Below, one piece after another: positions 43,574 through 53,147 of a stretch of DNA of 64,000 bases (position 1 is the stretch's first letter; each line of letters starts with the position of its first letter). The stretch comes from Atopobiaceae bacterium (GTDB lineage Bacteria > Actinomycetota > Coriobacteriia > Coriobacteriales > Atopobiaceae). The stretch lies in the NCBI GenBank assembly GCA_022655215.1, contig JALCUE010000001.1:1054001-1118000 (forward strand). Reading direction: 5' to 3'. The notes below the pieces were generated by a model. The model did not search any database. It had not been told where the DNA came from and saw only the letters and a program-made list of their open reading frames with translations. The position numbers were made by a program, and so were the translations under genes.

Positions 43574-45324
43574 CTCACGACCTCCGTCGCCTCGTGCGAG
43601 GGAAGGTCCCCCGCGGTCTCCCCTTCGGGGGACGATTCTACTTCAGAGCCCGGCCGAGACCCGGCGCGACCGTCCCGGATGGCCTCGAAGACCGAAGCCA
43701 CGCCGGAGGCGGCCAGTGGCAGGATGACCACGAGGAACGGGAAGGCGTAGACGCTCTTCTCCTCCCACAGGAGGTAGCAGCCGAAGCCGACGAAGAACGT
43801 CGCGGCGAGCAGGAGCGCCGGAGCGGCGAGGTCCCGCCTGCGTATCATGCCGACGCAGGCGAGGAAGGCCCCCATGAACACCACCGTCTCGTACCCGTCG
43901 AGCACGTAGGTGAGTCCCTCGCACGTGACGCCGAGCGTCGTGTCCATGTCCACGGGGTTGAAGCGCTCACCGGAGGAATCGGCCACCATGCTCGAGTAGT
44001 ACAGGGACTGGAAGGTGGGATCGCACCACTCACTCGCGAGCTTCGTCCCGAAGAACCAGAACGTATAGGCGGGATCGGAAGCGAAGCCGGAGAGGTCCTC
44101 GCCTATCTCCGAGAGCGCCGTGGAGTTCTGCTCGGCCGCGTCCCCTCCGGCCGCCGCCCAGGCGTTCTGGGCGTGTCGGCTCCAACCGCCCGGGGAGACC
44201 GTCGCCGCCTCCTCGTCATAGGCGGTGGTGAACTCCTGCATGTCGTCACGGAGTCCCATCTCGAGATGCGTGAGCGTCGTCATCCCATGGCTGGTGTCGA
44301 TCCCCGTGAGCTGAGTGAGGACGCGGGCTGGGACCCCGGAGGCGAGGTTGGCCGCGAGGAGGGCTCCCACGAGGACGACGAGGGGCAGGGGTTGCCTGCG
44401 CGACAGCGCCACGACGACCCAGCAGATGAGGGCGCCGATCGCGAACAGGACGAACGTCGCCTTGAAGCAGAGGCACAGCGCGAGCGGGATGGCCGAGACG
44501 GCAATGAGGACGAGCCGTCGCCTCCCGTCCTCGCATGTGAGGGCACGCACCTGAAGCAGGAGGAAGAGGAAGCCGAGCCCCATCCCACAGGCATTGCCGT
44601 AGACGTACGAGCAGAGCCAGTAGAGCGGGAGACACAGGGCCACGAGGACGAACAGGACCCTGCGCGAGCCGGCCCCGTGGAGGACGTCGTGACCGATGAG
44701 GACGAGACACACCACGGTGAGCTCGTTGGCGAGGACGTTCACGAGCTGGATCGCCATGAGCGAGAGGTCACCGAATACGGTCCTCATGAGCAGGCACCAG
44801 AAGAACCAGAAGCTCTGGAACGGGTAGCAGGCGAAATAGAGTCTCGCGTCATGGTCCATGTCGACCAGCGGACCCGTCATGAGCGCCCCGTAACCACCGT
44901 CCATGACCTTGTCGACGAACGCGGAGATCATCCAGGAATCTCCCCAGTAGCAATTCCGCGTCTGCTGGAGCATGACCCATGCGACCTGCAGGACCGTGGT
45001 CACGACGACCAGCACGATGAGGGCGCGGCGTCCGTCGAGGATGCCTCCGCGCGACCAGGCGAGACGGCAGAGCGCGACCACCATGGCGAGGCCCGCAGCC
45101 CCTCCCAACAAGATCGGCCAGCTGCTCGGGCAGGACATCGTGAAGATCCACATGTTCTGGGTGAGGTCGCCCTCGTCCCCCAGCTTGAGCCACACGGTGA
45201 GGACGATCGACATGGCAGCGAGGATGCCGAGGGCCGCTGCGACGAGAACGACGAGGACCTCGGAGAGGACGCGCCCGACCCGACCCCTGCGGTTATCGCC
45301 ACCCACCTGTACCTCGGCGCTCAC
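43570..45324 (-). CDS. Polytopic membrane protein, probable glycosyltransferase-C
   Basis: A 584-residue membrane protein with about 12 helices. The acidic first-loop region NCYWGDSWMISAFVDKVMDG and the FACYPFQSFWFF segment resemble GT-C enzymes. The C-terminal 45 residues are polar and cytoplasmic. It starts at GTG inside a GTGA overlap with the previous gene and ends in a TTGA overlap with the next. I do not know its family number. Confidence 0.75.
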   Translation of the reverse strand: MSAEVQVGGDNRRGRVGRVLSEVLVVLVAAALGILAAMSIVLTVWLKLGDEGDLTQNMWIFTMSCPSSWPILLGGAAGLAMVVALCRLAWSRGGILDGRRALIVLVVVTTVLQVAWVMLQQTRNCYWGDSWMISAFVDKVMDGGYGALMTGPLVDMDHDARLYFACYPFQSFWFFWCLLMRTVFGDLSLMAIQLVNVLANELTVVCLVLIGHDVLHGAGSRRVLFVLVALCLPLYWLCSYVYGNACGMGLGFLFLLLQVRALTCEDGRRRLVLIAVSAIPLALCLCFKATFVLFAIGALICWVVVALSRRQPLPLVVLVGALLAANLASGVPARVLTQLTGIDTSHGMTTLTHLEMGLRDDMQEFTTAYDEEAATVSPGGWSRHAQNAWAAAGGDAAEQNSTALSEIGEDLSGFASDPAYTFWFFGTKLASEWCDPTFQSLYYSSMVADSSGERFNPVDMDTTLGVTCEGLTYVLDGYETVVFMGAFLACVGMIRRRDLAAPALLLAATFFVGFGCYLLWEEKSVYAFPFLVVILPLAASGVASVFEAIRDGRAGSRPGSEVESSPEGETAGDLPSHEATEVVS

Positions 45325-47033
45325 TGCGACGAACCATCCTGGGTCGCGTCAGACGTGGTCGACGAGGTCTCGTCGGGAAGCGCTTGGACGGTCGTGCCGT
45401 GGTAGCCGATGATCGACGTCTTCCCATACCACTGGCACAGGCGATAGTTGATGTAGTTGTCCATGTTGTCACGGACGTCACCCATGAACAGGACCTTGGG
45501 AGCATCCGTATAGAACGGCACCTCGAGCGACGACGCATCGGAGTTCTCCAGGGCGAAGAGGCGCGTCTTGACCTGCTCGTCATAGGCCGCCGCCTTGCCC
45601 GAGACGAGCGAGTTCGTCGCCGAGACCGAGGAGAGGGTCTCGGACGTGGTCGAATCGGCGCACATCGAGGCGAAGACGAGGCAGGTGACGAGACCCACGA
45701 GGCCGCAGACGCGAGCGGTCTGCGACGCGGGGAACGAGACCATGGAGGGGGACGTGCCCGCAAGCTCGCGCCTCCGACGACACGTCCAGCCACACCACCA
45801 GAACAGGTTCACGACGACCAGCACGACATAGAGGTCGAAGCGGGCGTTCTGGACGCGGCCGGGTCCGACCGTCCCCATCGACCAGAACGTGGGCGTGAAG
45901 CTCGAGGCGAGGAGCGCTATGGAGGCGATGGTCACGACGCCTGGGACGGGCCAGCGCCAACGGGCGGCCCCCCTCCTCGAGACCGCCCTCGCAGCGAGGG
46001 GGAGCAGGAGCAGGACGCCAGCGATGACGAGGAAGCTCGACCAGTTGCCGAGGTACTTGAACACGGAGGTAGATGACTGCCAGATGGTGCCCAGGACCCC
46101 GGCACCGTCACCGGAGAACTGGGTCTGCTGGCGGACGGAGTTACCCGGTGCGACCATGTTGAGCGTCGTACCGATCATCAAGGTCGCGAACGTGGGGAAC
46201 ACGTCGGTCGCTCGCGGATGATGCCTCACGAGCAGGACGACGAGCAGGACGCTCACGACCTCCACGCATACGAGGATCGTGACGTAGTTCCCGCCTGCGA
46301 CGAACGCTCCCAGAAGGGCGCATCCCACGTCGAGCGCCGTGCGGGGCCGCGTCCGCGACGGGTCGAGCGTCCTCATGAGCATGCCCGCGAGGACGAGCAT
46401 GAGCGAGTGGTAGAAGGTGTAGTAGATGGCGCTGTTGAACCAGAAGATGCCCTCCACGGGGCTCGGCTGGAGCAGGATCTGGAGGACGAGGACCACGCTC
46501 GAGACGGCCAGCCATGTGGCACGACCCGCATGGAGGTACTCGACGACGCAGACGTGAACGAAGAAGAACGTGGCCGCCACGAGCGAGCCGAGGATGATGG
46601 GGGCGGTGAGGACGTACCACTGCTCGCCCCAGACGCTCGGCTCCAAGGCCATGAGGAGGATGGCGGAGTAGGTGCCCTGCCACTCGAACCAGGCCTTCCC
46701 CACCTGCTCGAACGCCGTGGCGATGGCGGCCCAGACGCCGTCGGAGGCGAGGGCGAGATGCGCCCACACGCCGTAGTGCCAGTCATCGGCATAGGAGTGG
46801 TCATAGGCGGATATCGCGAGGAGCGGCGCGAGCGTGGCCACGAGGGCCACGAGGCTGCCTCCGGCCACGAAGGACAGCGGGTTCGGTCGATGACGCTTCG
46901 GGGCCGCCTCCACGACCACGGCCGGGGAGGCGGGCATGGTGACGGGAGCGGCATCGGGTGTCGTCACGGGGACGTCGGCCTCCGTCATGGTCCTCTCCGC
47001 TCCCTCGACGTGGTCCCGGTCTTCCTCCGTCAT
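45321..47033 (-). CDS. DUF6056-like membrane protein
   Basis: A 570-residue protein with a polar N-terminus of about 50 residues and about 11 helices. DHSYADDWHYGVWAHLAL (acidic loop after helix 1) and FEWQGTYSAILLMAL match the DUF6056 pattern, another GT-C-like group. The C-terminal 110 residues are extracellular. I use the ATG at 47033, with GGAGAGG upstream; the frame opens at 47099. It is the first of the four-gene coupled block. Confidence 0.8.
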   Translation of the reverse strand: MTEEDRDHVEGAERTMTEADVPVTTPDAAPVTMPASPAVVVEAAPKRHRPNPLSFVAGGSLVALVATLAPLLAISAYDHSYADDWHYGVWAHLALASDGVWAAIATAFEQVGKAWFEWQGTYSAILLMALEPSVWGEQWYVLTAPIILGSLVAATFFFVHVCVVEYLHAGRATWLAVSSVVLVLQILLQPSPVEGIFWFNSAIYYTFYHSLMLVLAGMLMRTLDPSRTRPRTALDVGCALLGAFVAGGNYVTILVCVEVVSVLLVVLLVRHHPRATDVFPTFATLMIGTTLNMVAPGNSVRQQTQFSGDGAGVLGTIWQSSTSVFKYLGNWSSFLVIAGVLLLLPLAARAVSRRGAARWRWPVPGVVTIASIALLASSFTPTFWSMGTVGPGRVQNARFDLYVVLVVVNLFWWCGWTCRRRRELAGTSPSMVSFPASQTARVCGLVGLVTCLVFASMCADSTTSETLSSVSATNSLVSGKAAAYDEQVKTRLFALENSDASSLEVPFYTDAPKVLFMGDVRDNMDNYINYRLCQWYGKTSIIGYHGTTVQALPDETSSTTSDATQDGSSQ

Positions 47034-47251
47034 ATCCGCACCTCTCCCCTCCTCGAGCCTAGAAGCCATACGCACCGACTCGGCACGTCGCATGAGCATA
47101 AGTCTATGGCACCGAGGGCGCGGATGCGCGAATCGTTCAAAGGGTTGTGAAAATGACGTACAGACTCCCCCAAGCCGCAGCCAATCATCCTGCCCGGCTT
47201 TGTCGTGCGCCGCGTTTGGTCAATAATGAGTGAGACTCACAAGGAGGTCGC

Positions 47252-49387
47252 ATGGGCATCAGGACCCGTAGGGCACATAAGCACTCCAAGACGCACATCA
47301 TCGGATTCGGCGCAGTGGGCGTCGTTGGCTTCGTCATCCTGGGCGTCATCGCCCTGGCCTTCTCTCTCGGCTCACTCGTCGACTCCTGGCTCCAGGACCT
47401 CCCCGACTACACGTCGGCCGACGCCTACCTCGTGGCGGAACCCACGGAGGTCTACGACGCCGACAACAACGTCATCGCGGAGTTCTATCTCGAGAACCGC
47501 AAGTCGGTCACGATGGATGACATCTGCCAGTACGTGAAGGACGGCACGGTCGACACGGAGGACGTCCGCTTCTACGAGCACAACGGCGTCGACCTCCAGG
47601 GCATCGCACGAGCCGCGGTGGTCACGCTCACCGGTGGCTCGGAAGGTGCCTCCACCATCACGCAGCAGCTGGTGAGGAACACGGTCCTCAAGGACGAGCA
47701 GTACGACAAGACGCTCAAGCGCAAGGTCCGTGAGGCCTACATCGCCATAGAGATGGAGAAGACCTACTCCAAGGAGCAGATCCTCAACATGTACCTCAAC
47801 ACCATCTACTACGGCCACAGCGCCTACGGCATCGAGGCGGCGTCGCAGACCTACTTCTCCAAGTCGGCCTCCGAGCTCACGCTCGCCGAGGCGGCGACCC
47901 TGGTAGGCCTGCCGAACTCGCCCTCGACATACGATCCCACGGTGAACCCGGATCTCTGCCTCCAGAGGCGCAACATCGTCCTCGACCGTATGCTCACGGC
48001 AGGAGACATCACGCAGGAGGAGCATGACGCCGCGCAGGCCGAGGATCTGAACATCAACCTCGGCAGCACCGACCTGAGCACCAAAGGGACCTACCCCTAC
48101 TTCACCGACTACGTGAAGACCCTCCTCGAGGAGGACTTCTCCGACGACACGCTCTTCAAGGGCGGTCTCAAGGTCTATACCACGCTGAACCCCACCTACC
48201 AGGCGGCGGCCGAGGATGCGGTCGCCACCCAGCTCGACAAGATCGGCAACGACAGCCTGGACTGCGGGATGGTAGCCATCGATCCCTCGAACGGCTACGT
48301 GGTGGCGATGGTAGGTGGCAGGGACTACGACGAGAGCCAATTCAACCTGGCCACACAAGCACGGCGACAACCGGGATCGAGCTTCAAGGCGATAACCTTG
48401 ACGGCAGCCATATCCCAGGGCATGAACCCGAACATCTACCTCAACTGCAACTCGCCGCTCCAGATCACGTCATCCTGGAAGGTGCAGAACTTCGCCAACA
48501 CGAGCTATGGCACCATCACGCTGGCCCGCGCGACCGAGCTCTCGTCCAACACCGGCTATGCGCAGGTGGCAAATGCCATCGGAGCCGACAGCATCGTCTC
48601 GACGGCGAAGGACATGGGCATCACCGTCGACCTGCCGTCGTATGCGTCCATCACGCTCGGCACCGTCGGCGTGCCTCCGATCCAGATGGCCGACGCCTAT
48701 GCCACGCTCGCCTCGGGCGGAGTGCACCGCGACGCATGCGCCATCACGAAGATCGAGGACCGCAACGGCAACAGCGTCTACGAGCATGAGGACTCCCCGA
48801 CGCAGGCCGTGGACGGATCAGTCGCAGCGGCCGTGACCGACGTCCTCGAGGGCGTCGTGACGAGTGGCACGGCCGCCTCCTCGACCGTGAAGGCGACCGT
48901 CGACCAGCCCATCGCGGGCAAGACGGGCACCACCGAGAACACCCGTGACCTCTGGTTCTGCGGATACACACCGCAGCTCTCCGTCGCCGTCTGGTGCGGG
49001 TACCGCGAGGAGGCCGAGATCCGCATCAATGGATCGGCCGGCCACCCCTACCAGTGCGCGGTGCCCATCTTCATGAGGTTCATCAACTCCGCGCTCGATG
49101 GCGTCGCCCGCGAGGAGTTCCCCACCGCCGACGCACCGACCTACAAGTCGAACAGCGAGTGGACCTTCAGCAACACGAAGTCGCAGTACTCGTCGACGAC
49201 GAGCAGCTCGAGCTCGTCAAGCAGCTCCTCGTCCGAGGGAGGCTCGAGCAGCAGCTCCACGTCGACCGGTGGCGGCACTGCGGCGACGACCACGGGTACG
49301 GTCGAGCCCACCACCACCGCGCAGTCCCCGACGGCGGCCACGACGACAGCCCCCGTCGAGTCGCCGACGAGCCCGACCTCGCCCTAG
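47252..49387 (+). CDS. Class A penicillin-binding protein (bifunctional transglycosylase/transpeptidase)
   Basis: A 711-residue PBP1A-like enzyme with a transmembrane segment near 17-45. The GT51 domain has the catalytic Glu103 in TEDVRFYEHNGVD and the QQLVRN motif. The transpeptidase domain has Ser376 of SSFK, SSN further on, and KTG at 557-559. Residues about 640-711 are a Ser/Thr/Pro-rich tail. It polymerises and cross-links peptidoglycan outside the membrane. AAGGAGG precedes the ATG at the ideal distance. It is divergent from the DUF6056 gene and ends at a bidirectional terminator. Confidence 0.95.
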   Translation: MGIRTRRAHKHSKTHIIGFGAVGVVGFVILGVIALAFSLGSLVDSWLQDLPDYTSADAYLVAEPTEVYDADNNVIAEFYLENRKSVTMDDICQYVKDGTVDTEDVRFYEHNGVDLQGIARAAVVTLTGGSEGASTITQQLVRNTVLKDEQYDKTLKRKVREAYIAIEMEKTYSKEQILNMYLNTIYYGHSAYGIEAASQTYFSKSASELTLAEAATLVGLPNSPSTYDPTVNPDLCLQRRNIVLDRMLTAGDITQEEHDAAQAEDLNINLGSTDLSTKGTYPYFTDYVKTLLEEDFSDDTLFKGGLKVYTTLNPTYQAAAEDAVATQLDKIGNDSLDCGMVAIDPSNGYVVAMVGGRDYDESQFNLATQARRQPGSSFKAITLTAAISQGMNPNIYLNCNSPLQITSSWKVQNFANTSYGTITLARATELSSNTGYAQVANAIGADSIVSTAKDMGITVDLPSYASITLGTVGVPPIQMADAYATLASGGVHRDACAITKIEDRNGNSVYEHEDSPTQAVDGSVAAAVTDVLEGVVTSGTAASSTVKATVDQPIAGKTGTTENTRDLWFCGYTPQLSVAVWCGYREEAEIRINGSAGHPYQCAVPIFMRFINSALDGVAREEFPTADAPTYKSNSEWTFSNTKSQYSSTTSSSSSSSSSSSEGGSSSSSTSTGGGTAATTTGTVEPTTTAQSPTAATTTAPVESPTSPTSP

Positions 49388-49426
49388 GAACCAACGCGCA
49401 CCACGGATCGTCATCGGCTGAAAGAA

Positions 49427-49459
49427 GAGGCCCCGGAACCTGGTTCCGGGGCCTCTCTC
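49427..49459. terminator. Bidirectional terminator between the PBP gene and argH
   Basis: GAGGCCCCGGAAC and GTTCCGGGGCCTC form a 13-bp stem with a short loop. TCTCT follows on the plus strand and TTCTTTC on the minus, so it can end both convergent transcripts. Confidence 0.85.
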
Positions 49460-49495
49460 ATGTGACGACGCCGACCTCAAGACCAGCTGCAGGCG

Positions 49496-50941
49496 TCACT
49501 CTCCCCCGAGGGACACCTCGTCCGCGGACAGCCTCGCATGTGCCTCCGAGATCTGCTCATGGACGGCCTCATGGCCCGTCCCGCCATAGGTCGTCCTACG
49601 CGAGACGACCGTCTCGACGTCGAGCGCCGAGGAGACGTCCTCGGAGAACAGGTCGCTGTAGCTCCTGAGCTCGTCCACGGTGAGGTCCTGAAGCGTGATG
49701 CCCTCACGGACGCAGTCACCCACCACACGCCCGACGACGGCATGGGCCTGACGGAAGGGCATGCCCTTGCCCACGAGGTAATCGGCGAGGTCGGTCGCGC
49801 ACATGTACCCCTCATGGCTCGCCTCGGCGAGCCTCCCCTCCTTGACCTGCATGGTGGAGACCATCCCGCTCACCGCGAACAGGGAGTCGGAGACCGTGTC
49901 GACCGCGTCGAACATCGGCTCCTTGTCCTCCTGGAGGTCCTTGTCATAGGTAAGGGGAAGCCCCTTCAACGTGGTGAGCAGCCCCATGAGGTCTCCGACG
50001 ACGCGCCCGGTCTTGCCGCGGACCAGCTCCGCGAAGTCAGGGTTCTTCTTCTGCGGCATGATGGAGGAACCCGTGGAATGGGCGTCATCCATCTCGACGA
50101 AGCCGAACTCGGCGCTGCTCCACAGGACGAGTTCCTCGCAGAGCCTCGAGAGATGGACCTGCACGAGCGAGCACGCATACACGAGGTCGCAGATGTAGTC
50201 GCGGTCGGAGACCGCGTCCATGGAGTTCGGCGAGACCCGGGTGAGTCCGAGGGCATCGGCCACGGACCGGCGGTCCAGAGGATAGGTGGTCCCGGCAAGC
50301 GCGGCACTTCCCAGAGGGGACGTGTCCGCCGCCGTCAGAGCCGCCCTCATGCGCACGAGGTCACGCGAGAACATCCAGAAGTAGGCGAGCAGGTGATGGG
50401 ACATGAGGACCGGCTGCGCCGGCTGCATGTGGGTATAGCCGGGCATGATGACGCCGAACTCGGACTCGGCACGTGCGAGAAGGCATGACTCCATGTCGAT
50501 GAGTGCGTGGCAGAGCCGTGTCGAGTACTCCTTGGCGGCGAGATGCGCGTCCAGAGAGCTCTGGTCGTTGCGGGAGCGGCCGGTATGGAGCCTTCCCCCC
50601 GCAGGGCCTATGCGCTCGGTGAGGACGCGCTCGATGGCCATGTGGATGTCCTCGTCCACGTCGACGTCGAACGCGAATTCGCCGTGCTCGATCTCACCTG
50701 CGATGACGTCGAGACCATCCTCTATCGCGGAGACGTCCTCGTCGGAGATCACTCCCTGACGACCCAGCATCGCCGCGTGGGCCTTCGAACCCGCGATGTC
50801 CTCGCGCCACAGGCGCCTGTCGAAGGGAAGCGAGGCCCCGAAGCGCTCGAGCCGGCCTTCGGGAGCCTCCGAGAAGCGCCCTCCCCACAGCGGCTTTGCC
50901 GCGTCGTCGTGGTTTGCCTTGGTCTGGTCCATCGATGTCAC
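49496..50941 (-). CDS. argH: Argininosuccinate lyase
   Basis: A 481-residue enzyme of the fumarase/ASL superfamily that splits argininosuccinate into arginine and fumarate. The signature GSSIMPQKKNPDFAELVRGK is present, with TGRSRNDQ and GYTHMQPAQP earlier. I place the start at the GTG at 50941 because AGAGGAAC lies at a good distance; the ATG at 50932 is too far from it. It follows argG by 78 bases on the same strand. Confidence 0.95.
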   Translation of the reverse strand: MTSMDQTKANHDDAAKPLWGGRFSEAPEGRLERFGASLPFDRRLWREDIAGSKAHAAMLGRQGVISDEDVSAIEDGLDVIAGEIEHGEFAFDVDVDEDIHMAIERVLTERIGPAGGRLHTGRSRNDQSSLDAHLAAKEYSTRLCHALIDMESCLLARAESEFGVIMPGYTHMQPAQPVLMSHHLLAYFWMFSRDLVRMRAALTAADTSPLGSAALAGTTYPLDRRSVADALGLTRVSPNSMDAVSDRDYICDLVYACSLVQVHLSRLCEELVLWSSAEFGFVEMDDAHSTGSSIMPQKKNPDFAELVRGKTGRVVGDLMGLLTTLKGLPLTYDKDLQEDKEPMFDAVDTVSDSLFAVSGMVSTMQVKEGRLAEASHEGYMCATDLADYLVGKGMPFRQAHAVVGRVVGDCVREGITLQDLTVDELRSYSDLFSEDVSSALDVETVVSRRTTYGGTGHEAVHEQISEAHARLSADEVSLGGE

Positions 50942-51019
50942 GTGTGGGTTCCTCTCGAGTCCTCGTGGTCCGGGCATGCCTGCCCGCCGGTCCCCGGCGG
51001 GCAGGCGATCACGCGAGCC

Positions 51020-52345
51020 CTAGACGAGGACGTCCTGCTCGACGGCGGTCTCCTCGGTCGCATAGACGACCTCGGGCTTGTCCTCGGGAGCGGCAGGCAT
51101 GTCAGCGGCTGCCTCGATCTTGCGCTGCGCCCAGACCTTGTTGGGAAGACCGAAGAGGTCCATGAAGCCCTTGGCGGCGGAGCGATCGAAGGTGTCTCCC
51201 TCATCATAGGTCGCCAGGCCGAAGTCGTACATGGAGTGCTCGCTCTTGATGCCCGTCACGGTCGCGGAGCCCTTGTAGAGACGGATGCGGACGTCACCGG
51301 TGACGGTCGCCTGGGTCGAGGCGAAGAACGCGTCGCAGGCGTCCTTGAGCGGCGAGTACCACAGGCCCGAGTAGACCTGCTTGGCCCAGTCGTGCTCGAG
51401 CTTGAGCTTTGAGGCCAGGACGTCACCGGGCAGGCAGAGGCTCTCGAGGGCCTTGTGTGCCTTGATGAGGGTGAGGGCGGCGGGCTGCTCATAGCACTCA
51501 CGGCTCTTGAGGCCCACGAGACGGTCCTCGATCATGTCGATGCGGCCGTAGCCGTTGCCGCCGGCGAGCTTGTTGAGCTTCGTGATGAGGGCGAGCATGC
51601 TCATCTTGGTGCCGTCGACGGCGACGGGCTTTCCGGCCTCGAAGGAGATGACGACGTCGGTGGGCTCGTCAGGGGCCTCGGTGGCATCGACGGTCATGAC
51701 CCAGGCATCCGCGGGCGGCTCGTTCCAGGGGTTCTCGAGGATGCCGCACTCGATCGCACGACCCCAGACGTTCTCGTCGATGGAGTACGGCGACTTCTTG
51801 GTCACCTCGATCTCGATGCCATGTGCGGCGCAGTACTCGATCTCGGAGTTACGAGTGGTGAGCTCCCAGGTGCGGACGGGCCCCAGGATGTCGAGCTCGG
51901 GGTCGAGTGCCTTGCACTCGAGCTCGAAACGGACCTGGTCGTTGCCCTTGCCGGTGCAACCGTGGGCGATGGCGACGGCGCCCTCCTTATGGGCGACCTC
52001 GACGAGGTGCTTGCAGATGATGGGACGCGAGAGGGCGGAGAGCAGTGGGTACTTGTTCTCATACATGCCGTTGGCGGCGATGGCGTCCACGCAGGCGACG
52101 TCGCAGAACTCCTCACGCATGTCGATGGCATAGGAGGCGGTGGCGCCAAGGGAGGTGGCCTTCTCGGCGATGGCATCGATGTCGCTCGAGCCGGGCTGGC
52201 CCAGGCTGGCGATGGCGGTGACGACCTCATAGCCCTGGTTCTCCAGATACGGGATGAGGGCCGAGGTGTCGAGACCACCCGAATAGGCTAGGACGACCTT
52301 GCCCTTGGGGGCGGTGGATGTGGTGGCAGTGTTGGTGGCGTTCAT
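51020..52345 (-). CDS. argG: Argininosuccinate synthase
   Basis: A 441-residue enzyme that joins citrulline and aspartate with ATP. The N-terminus AYSGGLDTSALIPYL is the PP-loop. GCTGKGNDQVRFE and SIDENVWGRAIE are further family motifs. The C-terminus has a 40-residue tail beyond the usual end. GAGGAG precedes the ATG. The 200 bases upstream contain the 18-bp palindrome, so ArgR is a likely regulator. Confidence 0.96.
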   Translation of the reverse strand: MNATNTATTSTAPKGKVVLAYSGGLDTSALIPYLENQGYEVVTAIASLGQPGSSDIDAIAEKATSLGATASYAIDMREEFCDVACVDAIAANGMYENKYPLLSALSRPIICKHLVEVAHKEGAVAIAHGCTGKGNDQVRFELECKALDPELDILGPVRTWELTTRNSEIEYCAAHGIEIEVTKKSPYSIDENVWGRAIECGILENPWNEPPADAWVMTVDATEAPDEPTDVVISFEAGKPVAVDGTKMSMLALITKLNKLAGGNGYGRIDMIEDRLVGLKSRECYEQPAALTLIKAHKALESLCLPGDVLASKLKLEHDWAKQVYSGLWYSPLKDACDAFFASTQATVTGDVRIRLYKGSATVTGIKSEHSMYDFGLATYDEGDTFDRSAAKGFMDLFGLPNKVWAQRKIEAAADMPAAPEDKPEVVYATEETAVEQDVLV

Positions 52346-52450
52346 GAGGGTCTCCTCTTCGATTTGTGCTCCGCCATCCCGCGGGAGGCAGGCTTGTTAC
52401 CTTGGTTGATTCGGAAACTAGCTTCGTCGTTGCTGATAGACTTCCGTCTT

Positions 52451-52468
52451 CATACACATATGTGTATG
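52451..52468. promoter_or_regulatory. 18-bp perfect palindrome, probable ArgR operator
   Basis: CATACACATATGTGTATG, a perfect palindrome between argR and argG. Its AT-rich 18-bp form fits an ARG box. A partial half-site (TGTATGCATA) lies in the argR leader near 52998-53007. Binding is inferred from the position next to arg genes. Confidence 0.6.
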
Positions 52469-52473
52469 CGGAA

Positions 52474-52499
52474 CCACGCCTAGCTCTACCGAGGCGTGG
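52474..52499 (-). terminator. Hairpin after argR
   Basis: CCACGCC and GGCGTGG form a 7-bp stem over 12 bases, about 50 bases after the argR stop, and a second hairpin GGTGAC/GTCACC lies nearer the stop (about 52518-52532). Neither has a good U-tract, so termination is uncertain. Confidence 0.35.
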
Positions 52500-52546
52500 G
52501 GTCTGAGGCGCGGACACCCGGTGACGAAGTCACCAGATGGCCGCTT

Positions 52547-52978
52547 TCATCGGACGTTGCGAAGCTTGTTTATGAGACTCTCGAATGAGGCGCCGCTCTC
52601 AGGGGACGAGGCGACCACGAGGATGGTGTCGTTGCCCGCAAGCGAGCCGACGACATCCGGTAGGTCTGCCGCGTCGATGGCGGCGGCGATTCCCGGCGCG
52701 GTGCCGGGCTGTGCCTTCACGAGGATGAGGTTGTCGGCGCGATTCACGTCGGCGACGAGCTCGGAGACCATACGCTGGAGGTGGAGGTCCTCGGCGAGCA
52801 CGTAGATTCCCTCGGGGAGCTTGCGAAGCCCCATGTCCGCGATGTCACGGGAGACGGTGGCCTGGGTGCAGGTGAAGCCCGCGGCCTCCAGCTCGGAGAC
52901 GAGGACGCGCTGCGTGCGGATGGACTTGCCACGAACTATCTCGCGGATCGCATCCTGACGATTGTTGCGCCTCTTCAC
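52547..52978 (-). CDS. argR: Arginine repressor
   Basis: A 143-residue ArgR with an N-terminal winged helix (CTQATVSRDIADMGLRKL is the recognition helix) and a C-terminal oligomerisation and arginine-binding domain (GTAPGIAAAIDA, GNDTILVVA). It controls arginine genes in response to arginine. The start is GTG at 52978 or TTG at 52981; the SD AGAGAGG is distant, so translation may be weak. It is same-strand upstream of argG. Confidence 0.95.
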   Translation of the reverse strand: MKRRNNRQDAIREIVRGKSIRTQRVLVSELEAAGFTCTQATVSRDIADMGLRKLPEGIYVLAEDLHLQRMVSELVADVNRADNLILVKAQPGTAPGIAAAIDAADLPDVVGSLAGNDTILVVASSPESGASFESLINKLRNVR

Positions 52979-53046
52979 CAAAACGGGCCAGCCTCTCTAT
53001 GCATACAAACGGAACCCATGCCCTGATTGCCATGGCATGTGTGGAT

Positions 53047-53075
53047 AAACTACTCACAAATCAGCTAGTTGTCAA
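53047..53075 (-). promoter_or_regulatory. Predicted sigma70-type promoter of argR
   Basis: TTGACA (53075-53070), 17-base spacer and TAGTTT (53052-53047) on the minus strand, about 70 bases before the start codon. A 10-bp palindrome TGCCATGGCA at 53028-53037 lies just downstream, a possible operator. Confidence 0.65.
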
Positions 53076-53147
53076 CTGGAATACCGTCTTCATCCAAGGA
53101 ATCGGGTGGAATACGGATAAAAAGCAACATGCATGAAACAAAGGGAC

